Part shown: positions 56,867 through 62,530 of the stretch, piece by piece | How positions within the stretch are numbered: the first letter of the stretch is position 1 | Layout of the letters: the number at the start of each line of letters is the position of its first letter | Origin: JAEUPI01 sp963814435 | GTDB taxonomy: Bacteria > Pseudomonadota > Gammaproteobacteria > Burkholderiales > Burkholderiaceae_C | Reading direction: 5' to 3' | Length of the DNA: 64,000 nucleotides | Assembly (NCBI GenBank): GCA_963814435.1 | Contig: CAWFCV010000003.1 | Location: 62,001-126,000 of the forward strand | The notes under the pieces: model-generated | Database searches by the model: none | What the model saw: the letters and a program-made list of their open reading frames with translations, nothing else | What the model was told of the DNA's origin: nothing | Translations under genes and position numbers: made by a program

Positions 56867-57948
56867 CTACAGGCCCTGGATCGGGTGGAAGGCCCGATTC
56901 ATGTAGGCCATCACCGCCTGGATTTCGCGCGGCGCCAGCACCGACTTCCAGCCCGGCATCGAGGTGCCCTCCAGCCCGTCCTCGATCACGCGGGCGAGCC
57001 GTTCGCGTGTCATGCCGGCCATCGCCGCCGGATCGGTCAGGTCGCGCGGGTGCGGTTCCAGGAACCGACCGATCCAGCTCTTCGCGGTGCCGTCGGCGGC
57101 ATGGCAGAACGCGCAGTTGCGCTGGTACAGCGTCTCGCCTTCGCGCTCCAGCGGGTTGGGGTGGGGCAGCGCCGGCTTGCGGTCGTGCAAGAGATAGGTC
57201 GCCGCCACCGACGAGGCTGTCGGTGGCGCCGGATGGTCGGCCGGGCGCGAAGCTGCTCTTGCCGAAGGCCGTCGCCATTGGGCTGATCATGGCAGCTGGT
57301 GCAGTACGCGTCGCGCGGGTAACTCAGCGCCCGCGTTTCCCACGCTGCGCCGGCGTCGCGCACATGGCCGCGGTCGTGGCAGCTGATGCAGGTGCTCATG
57401 AACAGCCGCTTGCCGCGGCGCTGCTCGTCGTCGAGCTGATCGGACGGCGTGTCCAGCGCGAGCTCGCCCCGCGCAAATGCGAACGCGGCGCGGTGGCGCT
57501 CATGGTCGGGCCATCCGTTCTCGGCGGTGTGGTAACGCGTGTTGGCCGAACCGGTCTCGATGAACTCGCGCCGCACGAAGCCCGCGACGGCGGCGATGTC
57601 GGCCTCGTCGAGGATGCCGTTGAAGCCCTTCATCGCGGTGCCCGGCTTGCCCTGCGCGATCGCCGCGCGCATCTGCGGCAGCGTCAGCGCCCGTGACGAC
57701 TCGCGGGTGAAGTCGCGCGGCGGCGGGCTCAGGTAGGTGCTGGCCAGCGTGCGTGCGTCGCCGGAATAGCCGTGGCAGAAGTAGCAGCGGAAGTTCCAGA
57801 TCGCGCGGCCGCGCTCGTGCGCGGCGTCGGCGCCCTGCGCGCCGGCCATCACCACGGCCGCCGCTGCACCGCGCGCGATCGGCGGCGGTGCACGCTCCAC
57901 GCAGCCGGCCAGCGCGAGCGCGAGCGCCAGGCCCGCCGGCAGCTTCAT
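56867..57948 (-). CDS. Tetrahaem cytochrome c lipoprotein made of class I-like modules, frameshifted
   Basis: The lipoprotein signal MKLPAGLALALALAGC is followed by haem motifs CYFCH, CISCH, CTSCH and CAFCH. The first and last modules carry the repeated LSPPPRDFTRESSRALTLPQ/EPHPRDLTDPAAMAGMTRER and PGTAMKGF/GTSMPGW motifs seen also in the triheme neighbour, where Met may be an axial ligand. The frame changes by two bases between about 57290 and 57210 (1082 bases in all), after DAYCTSCHDQPNG. ATG 57948 overlaps the stop of the upstream gene (ATGA). It is likely a periplasmic or outer-membrane electron carrier. Confidence 0.8.
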
Positions 57949-59039
57949 GGGGCGCTGCGTTGCGCGACCGACGTGCCCGCGGGCCGCGTGAAGCTGCGGA
58001 ACACGTACTCGGAGACGTTGGCGATCTCCTGCGGCGTGAGCACCTTGTCCCAGGCCGGCATTTCGGTGCCCAGCCTGCCCGCCGAGACGCCGGCATAGAT
58101 GGCGGGTCGATTGAAAAGCGCGCGCGACTCGGCGCTGATCAGGACGCGCGGCTTCGGATTGATGAAGTAGGCGCGCGGGCCCTTGCCGTCGCCCTTCACG
58201 CCGTGGCAGGTGGCGCAGTTGGCGTTGTAGAACTTGGCCCCCGCGGCGGCATCGCCGACCAGGCCGCCGGGCATCGGCAGCTTCATGTCGACGCGCATGG
58301 GCTTCGGCGCCGCAGCCACCGGGGCGCTGGCGCCGCGTGGCAGGCCGTGCGCCAGCGTGCCGGAGATGGCGGCATCGGCGTCCACGCGCATGAAGGCGCC
58401 GCGGATGAAGTCGACCACCTGTGCGATCTCGTCGCTCTTCAACTGCGACGCGAAGCCGGTCATCGCAGTGCCCGGCCGCCCACCAGCCACCGCGGCCAGC
58501 ATGCGCTCGCGCGTGAGTTCGGCGCGCGCCGCCGGTGCCGAGAAATCGCGCGGCGGCGGCTTCAGGTTGGCGCCGGCCCACACCGAGCCCGTGCCGCGGT
58601 CGCCGTGGCACACCGAGCACGACTTGGCATAGATCTGGCGGCCACGGCTGGCGTCGGCCGTGCTGCTGGCGCGCATGAACGTGTCGCGCACATAGTCGAC
58701 CACCGCATCGATCTGACGCTCGGTCAGCTGCGACTGGAAACCCACCATCGCGGTGTTCGGCACACCCGCCTTCACGGCGGCCACCATGCGCGGCCGGGTC
58801 AGCTCGCTGAGCGCCTGCGCGGTCGTGAAGTCGCGTGGCGGCGGGTTCAGGCTGCCACGCGCCCGGCTCTGTCCGTCGCCGTTGTCGCCATGGCAGACCG
58901 AACAGTAGTTGTGGTAGAGCGCGGCGGGCGGGCTGGTGGTGTTCACCTTGCGGTCACCGGCCTGAACGCCGACCGCCAGCAACAGCCACGCGAGCGCGAC
59001 GAGGCGGCGCCACGTTGAACAGATGAGAATGGATGACAC
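57945..59039 (-). CDS. Trihaem cytochrome c with three class I-like domains
   Basis: A 364-residue secreted protein with signal RRLVALAWLLLAVGVQA. Three modules each hold one haem: CSVCHGDNGDGQS, CSVCHGDRGTGSV and CATCHGVKGDGKG. After the first two, the pattern PPPRDFT-x-LTRxRM-x-G-P-x-TAMxGFxSQL-x-VVDxVRxxFM is repeated almost exactly. The third module has GTEMPAWDKVLTPQEIANV. The conserved Met in TAM/TEM is the probable sixth ligand, so these haems would have higher potentials than the bis-His ones. The GTG at 59039 follows AGGAG; a sigma-54 element lies at 59070-59085. It leads the operon with the tetrahaem and NHL lipoproteins. Confidence 0.85.
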   Translation of the reverse strand: MSSILICSTWRRLVALAWLLLAVGVQAGDRKVNTTSPPAALYHNYCSVCHGDNGDGQSRARGSLNPPPRDFTTAQALSELTRPRMVAAVKAGVPNTAMVGFQSQLTERQIDAVVDYVRDTFMRASSTADASRGRQIYAKSCSVCHGDRGTGSVWAGANLKPPPRDFSAPAARAELTRERMLAAVAGGRPGTAMTGFASQLKSDEIAQVVDFIRGAFMRVDADAAISGTLAHGLPRGASAPVAAAPKPMRVDMKLPMPGGLVGDAAAGAKFYNANCATCHGVKGDGKGPRAYFINPKPRVLISAESRALFNRPAIYAGVSAGRLGTEMPAWDKVLTPQEIANVSEYVFRSFTRPAGTSVAQRSAP

Positions 59040-59069
59040 GGGCCTGGGCTCCTGCTTTGTATAGTGTCG

Positions 59070-59085
59070 AGCAAATTCGGTGCCA
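59070..59085 (-). promoter_or_regulatory. Sigma-54 promoter element for the trihaem-tetrahaem-NHL operon
   Basis: On the minus strand TGGCACCGAATTTGCT matches TGGCACG-N4-TTGCW with one deviation and exact GG-GC spacing. The start would be near 59058, about 19 bases before the GTG at 59039. It is divergent from the element at 59106. Confidence 0.7.
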
Positions 59086-59105
59086 TTGGCCCCGGCGTCG
59101 GGTTG

Positions 59106-59121
59106 TGGCATGTCTCTTGCC
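59106..59121 (+). promoter_or_regulatory. Sigma-54 promoter element for the NHL lipoprotein at 59169
   Basis: TGGCATGTCTCTTGCC matches the consensus except at two weakly fixed positions and keeps the exact GG-GC spacing. It lies 63 bases before the ATG and back to back with the minus-strand element. Confidence 0.6.
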
Positions 59122-59168
59122 TGACCGTGCGGCCCCGCCCGGCTGTGGTTGGGTATGGGTGGAGGACG

Positions 59169-60275
59169 ATGAATCGAATGCCCGACTTCATGCGCAACGG
59201 CGTCGCGCTGGCCCTGGCCGTCTGGCTGGCGTTTCTGGCAGCTTGCGCCGACGCGCCGACCGCGCCGAGCAAGCCGGTGGAGATTCCGGTATTTCCGCCA
59301 CCGCCCGAGAAGGCGCGCTTCTTCTACGAGCGCACGCTGCACAGCAGCGCCGACGTCGTGCCCGACGACAAGGACGCCAGCCTGCGCCGGCTGCTGACCG
59401 GCGAGGTGCGCACCGGCGAGGGCCTGGGCAAACCTTACGGCGTCGCGGTGCACAAAGGTCGGGTCTACGTCAGCGATACGACCGATCGCTCGGTCGTGAT
59501 GTTCGACCTCGCGCAGCGTCGGTTCAAGCGCATCGGACTCGAGGGCCCGGGCAGTCTGCGCATGCCGTTCGGCCTGGATACCGACGCCAAGGGCAACCTC
59601 TATGTCGTCGACGGTTCACTCAAGCGCGTGCTCGTCTACGACGCCGAGGGCAACTTCCTGCGCAACCTGGCCGGTGACCTGAAGCTGAGCCGTCCGTCGG
59701 GCATCGCGATCGACAACGCGCGCCGCCGCATCTATGTCGTCGATCTCGGTGGTGTCGAAAGCGAGGAACATCGGGTGCGCGTGATCGACATCGACAGCGG
59801 CCGCGCCTTGTTCGACATCGGCAAGCGCGGCGAAGGGCCGGGCGAGTTCAACCTGCCGCGCGACGCGGTGGTGGGGCCGGGCGGCGAACTCTACGTCGTC
59901 GACGGCGGCAACTTCCGGATTCAGGTCTTCGATGCCGATGGCAAGTTCGTGAAGACCTTCGGCGCGATCGGGCGCCAGACGGGGCAGTTCTCGCGGCCCA
60001 AGGAAATCGCCGTCGACGCGGCGGGCAACATCTATGTCGTCGACACGGCGTTCGGCAACTTCCAGATCTTCGATCGTGAGGGTCGCCTGCTGCTGGATGT
60101 CGGATCGCGCGGCAACGCCGACGAGCCGGCGCGCTTCATGCTGCCCTCGGGTATCGCGGTGGATGTCGACGGGCGTGTGTACATGGTCGACCAGTTCTTC
60201 CGCAAGGTCGAGGTGTTCCGGCCGGCCGAACTGCCCGAGGGCGCCGCCTACGGCAGCCCCAGGGCGACCCGGTAG
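59169..60275 (+). CDS. NHL-repeat beta-propeller lipoprotein
   Basis: A 368-residue lipoprotein: signal NGVALALAVWLAFLAAC, then PPPPEKARFFYERTLHSSAD, then an NHL propeller (GRVYVSDTTDRSVVMFDLAQ, GNLYVVDGSLKRVLVYDAEG, RIYVVDLGGVESEEH, GELYVVDGGNFRIQVFDADG, NIYVVDTAFGNFQIFDREGR, RVYMVDQFFRKVEVFRPAEL). GGAGGA precedes the ATG at 59169. It shares segment order and wording with the lipoprotein at 55752. It lies upstream of the 4-haem cytochrome and is likely an outer-membrane scaffold or folding partner for it. Confidence 0.87.
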   Translation: MNRMPDFMRNGVALALAVWLAFLAACADAPTAPSKPVEIPVFPPPPEKARFFYERTLHSSADVVPDDKDASLRRLLTGEVRTGEGLGKPYGVAVHKGRVYVSDTTDRSVVMFDLAQRRFKRIGLEGPGSLRMPFGLDTDAKGNLYVVDGSLKRVLVYDAEGNFLRNLAGDLKLSRPSGIAIDNARRRIYVVDLGGVESEEHRVRVIDIDSGRALFDIGKRGEGPGEFNLPRDAVVGPGGELYVVDGGNFRIQVFDADGKFVKTFGAIGRQTGQFSRPKEIAVDAAGNIYVVDTAFGNFQIFDREGRLLLDVGSRGNADEPARFMLPSGIAVDVDGRVYMVDQFFRKVEVFRPAELPEGAAYGSPRATR

Positions 60276-60306
60276 TCCCTCGATCGGGAATCCGCTGCGC
60301 CGTCGA

Positions 60307-60322
60307 TTCCCGCAAACGGGAA
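60307..60322. promoter_or_regulatory. Palindrome TTCCCG-CAAA-CGGGAA, possible activator site
   Basis: A perfect 6-bp-arm inverted repeat 62 bases upstream of the sigma-54 element at 60384, within reach for an enhancer-binding protein. A looser relative (TTCCC-N6-GGGAA) lies after the pentahaem gene near 55686. It could instead be the hairpin of a weak terminator of the NHL gene. Confidence 0.35.
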
Positions 60323-60326
60323 GCCC

Positions 60327-60340
60327 TTGCCGTATGTCAA
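60327..60340 (+). promoter_or_regulatory. Crp/Fnr-type box upstream of the 4-haem cytochrome
   Basis: TTGCCGTATGTCAA, twelve of fourteen bases identical to the site at 54607, has FNR-box spacing. It lies 44 bases before the sigma-54 element. Confidence 0.4.
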
Positions 60341-60383
60341 CCAAAACTGGGGTTCTCGCGGCTCAGCCGATGAGCGCAGCGGT

Positions 60384-60399
60384 TGGCACGCAACCTGCT
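60384..60399 (+). promoter_or_regulatory. Sigma-54 promoter element for the 4-haem cytochrome
   Basis: TGGCACGCAACCTGCT matches TGGCACG-N4-TTGCW with a single deviation and exact GG-GC spacing. The predicted start near 60410 leaves a leader of about 80 bases before the ATG. Confidence 0.7.
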
Positions 60400-60491
60400 G
60401 TAAACGGTGCGAGCGGTTCAGCGATTCGGGTTGCGATCAAGAACGGATGTCCTGCGCCGCAATCTCGGTAAACCCTGTTTGGAGGAACAAG

Positions 60492-61337
60492 ATGAGCAAG
60501 TGGCAGTTGTTGAGGATCGGAGGCACCGGACCATCTCGGCTGGCAACAATCGCCGCCGGGCTTGTCGTCGCCGTCGCGGGCATCGCGGTGAGCACACCCG
60601 CATCGGCCCAGATTACCGGCACGAGGCACAACCTGGGCTCGCTCGGTACCGGCGTGAACAAGTTCAGCGGCACGGCCGAGATCTGCGTCTTCTGCCACAC
60701 GCCACACGGCGGCGACACCACCGCGGTGGTACCGCTGTGGAACCGCACGCTGGTGGGCCAGACATATCAAACTTACGACGCGCTGGGCACCAGCACGCTG
60801 CAGGGCAAGGTGGCGCCGGTCGGCTCGGTGTCGATCGCGTGCCTGTCGTGCCACGACGGTACGCAGGCGATGAACAGCGTGATCAACGCGCCGGGTTCGG
60901 GCTTGACCAATGCCGCGTGGACGGCGGGAACCTGGACCGGCGCGAACCAGACCGGCGGCAAGTTGATCGGCGTCGCAAACCTCGGCACCGATCTGCGCAA
61001 TGACCATCCGGTCGGCATCCAGTACGCCGGTGGTGGCTACAACACCACCACGCTGACGGGCCCAGGTGCCGATCCGGACTTCCGGGCGGCGAACAACGCG
61101 ATCGTCGGCGGCGTCCGGGCCTGGTGGGTCGACAGCGAACTCACACCGAACAACGCGCGCAACAAGACCGACATGGTCCTGTACACGCGTGGCCCGACCG
61201 GCGGCTACACCGGTCAGACCTTGGCTGAACCCTTCGTCGAGTGCGCGAGCTGCCACGATCCGCACACCGCGACGACGATGTTCCTGCGCACGGTCAACGA
61301 CAACAGCAGAGTCTGTCTCTCCTGCCATATCAAGTAG
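60492..61337 (+). CDS. Tetrahaem c-type cytochrome, possible filament-forming (OmcE-like) protein
   Basis: A 281-residue protein with signal peptide (LATIAAGLVVAVAGIAVSTP, then ASAQ). Haem motifs are CVFCH, CLSCH, CASCH and CLSCH, the last ending the protein (CLSCHIK). The only other histidines are in TRHNLG, TPHGG, NDHPVG and DPHTA: eight in all for four haems, so complete bis-His ligation is possible. A central Gly/Thr/Asn-rich stretch (GTWTGANQTGGKLIG, GGGYNTTTLTGPG) resembles surface-exposed proteins. GGAGGA precedes the ATG. Co-encoded NHL lipoprotein, prolyl isomerase and beta-barrel suggest export and assembly at the cell surface. OmcE also has four haems, but homology needs a search. 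Confidence 0.85.
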   Translation: MSKWQLLRIGGTGPSRLATIAAGLVVAVAGIAVSTPASAQITGTRHNLGSLGTGVNKFSGTAEICVFCHTPHGGDTTAVVPLWNRTLVGQTYQTYDALGTSTLQGKVAPVGSVSIACLSCHDGTQAMNSVINAPGSGLTNAAWTAGTWTGANQTGGKLIGVANLGTDLRNDHPVGIQYAGGGYNTTTLTGPGADPDFRAANNAIVGGVRAWWVDSELTPNNARNKTDMVLYTRGPTGGYTGQTLAEPFVECASCHDPHTATTMFLRTVNDNSRVCLSCHIK

Positions 61338-61371
61338 CCGCTGGCGCTGCCGGCCGGGTGCGTGACGCACT

Positions 61372-61387
61372 TGGCAAGGCAATTGCA
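61372..61387 (+). promoter_or_regulatory. Sigma-54 promoter element for the isomerase/beta-barrel genes
   Basis: TGGCAAGGCAATTGCA matches the consensus with one deviation and exact GG-GC spacing. The predicted start, near 61398, falls inside the terminator hairpin that closes the cytochrome transcript. Confidence 0.6.
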
Positions 61388-61393
61388 TAGACC

Positions 61394-61425
61394 GGGGGAC
61401 GGGACACCGTCCCCCGAGTCTTTTT
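61394..61425 (+). terminator. Rho-independent terminator after the 4-haem cytochrome
   Basis: A 9-bp perfect stem GGGGGACGG/CCGTCCCCC with loop GACA is followed by GAGTC and five T. It would end transcripts of the cytochrome gene before the isomerase gene. Confidence 0.75.
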
Positions 61426-61440
61426 CAGCAAGGAATCGCC

Positions 61441-62520
61441 ATGATCGCGCCGACACCCAGAACCCGGACGGCCCCCACCGAGACGACATCTCATCCGCGA
61501 CTGGTCCGTCTACGCTGGCCGGCGCTGGGTTTCGCGATGGCGCTGGGCTGGATGCTGCTGTTCGCGGCCGAGGCCAAGGCGGCCGACGCCGCACCGGTCT
61601 TTGCACGGGTGGCCGACGTGGTGATCACGCAAAAGCAGTACGACGAGGCCTATGCGATGGCTGCGCGCAACAAGTTCTACCACGGCAAGCCGCCCGAGGC
61701 CGAGATCGCCAAGCTGCAGCGCGAGGTGGGCGACTCGCTGGTCAACGACGTGCTGCTGCTGCGCGAAGCCACCCGGCGCAAGCTGCAGCCCGACCGAGCC
61801 GCCGTGCAACAGCAGGTCGAAGCCTATGAAGCCCGCTACGGCAAGAGCGAGATGTGGCAGAAGAACAAGGCGACGCTGCTGCCCCCGCTGAAGAAGAAAC
61901 TCGAGGAAGCCAGCATGCTCGACCAGCTGCAGGCCGCGGTGCGCAAGGTGCCCGCGCCGAGCGCGGTCCAGGTGCAGGCCTACTACAACCAGCACAAGGA
62001 CAAGTTCACCGAACCCGAGCAGGTGCGGGTGTCGTTGATCCTGCTGAAGGTCGACCCATCGTCGCCGCAAGCCAAGTGGAATGCGGCGCTGGAGGAGGGC
62101 ACGGCGATCGTGCGGCGCTTGCGCGGTGGGGCCGACTTTGCCCAGCTGGCCAAGGTGCACTCGGGTGACCAGAGTGCCGGCAAGGGCGGGGACCTGGGCT
62201 ATCTGCACCAGGGCATGCTGCCCGACCCCGCGCAGGCGGCGGTCGACAAGCTGCAGCCCGGGGGGATCTCCGACGCGTTTGCAATGCTCGAAGGCGTCGC
62301 GGTGTTGCGGCTGGAAGACCGCAAGCCGGCCAAGCTCAATCCGCTGTCGGCGGTGCAGGAGCGCGCCCACGACTTGCTGGTGCGCGACCTGGGCGATCAG
62401 GCGTGGAGCGGTCTGCTCGCGCGATTGCGCAAGGAGACGCCGGCCAAGATCGACGAGTCGCGCTTCCTGCCGCTGGCGATGGCCAAGCCGCCGGCCACCG
62501 CGGCCGCGACGCAGAAGTGA
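61441..62520 (+). CDS. Parvulin-type peptidyl-prolyl cis-trans isomerase
   Basis: A 359-residue exported protein. A signal or anchor segment (WPALGFAMALGWMLLFAAEA, then KA) precedes a SurA/PrsA-like N-terminal helical domain (ITQKQYDEAYAMAARNKFYH). A parvulin domain follows at about residues 190-300: QVRVSLILLKVDPSSPQA, FAQLAKVHSGDQSAGKGGDL, GYLHQGML. The C-terminus is helical. Its role is likely to fold the secreted cytochromes or the beta-barrel encoded next. The ATG lies within AAGGAATCGCC. The stop is ten bases before the barrel gene. Confidence 0.87.
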   Translation: MIAPTPRTRTAPTETTSHPRLVRLRWPALGFAMALGWMLLFAAEAKAADAAPVFARVADVVITQKQYDEAYAMAARNKFYHGKPPEAEIAKLQREVGDSLVNDVLLLREATRRKLQPDRAAVQQQVEAYEARYGKSEMWQKNKATLLPPLKKKLEEASMLDQLQAAVRKVPAPSAVQVQAYYNQHKDKFTEPEQVRVSLILLKVDPSSPQAKWNAALEEGTAIVRRLRGGADFAQLAKVHSGDQSAGKGGDLGYLHQGMLPDPAQAAVDKLQPGGISDAFAMLEGVAVLRLEDRKPAKLNPLSAVQERAHDLLVRDLGDQAWSGLLARLRKETPAKIDESRFLPLAMAKPPATAAATQK

Positions 62521-62530
62521 GGCGCACCTC

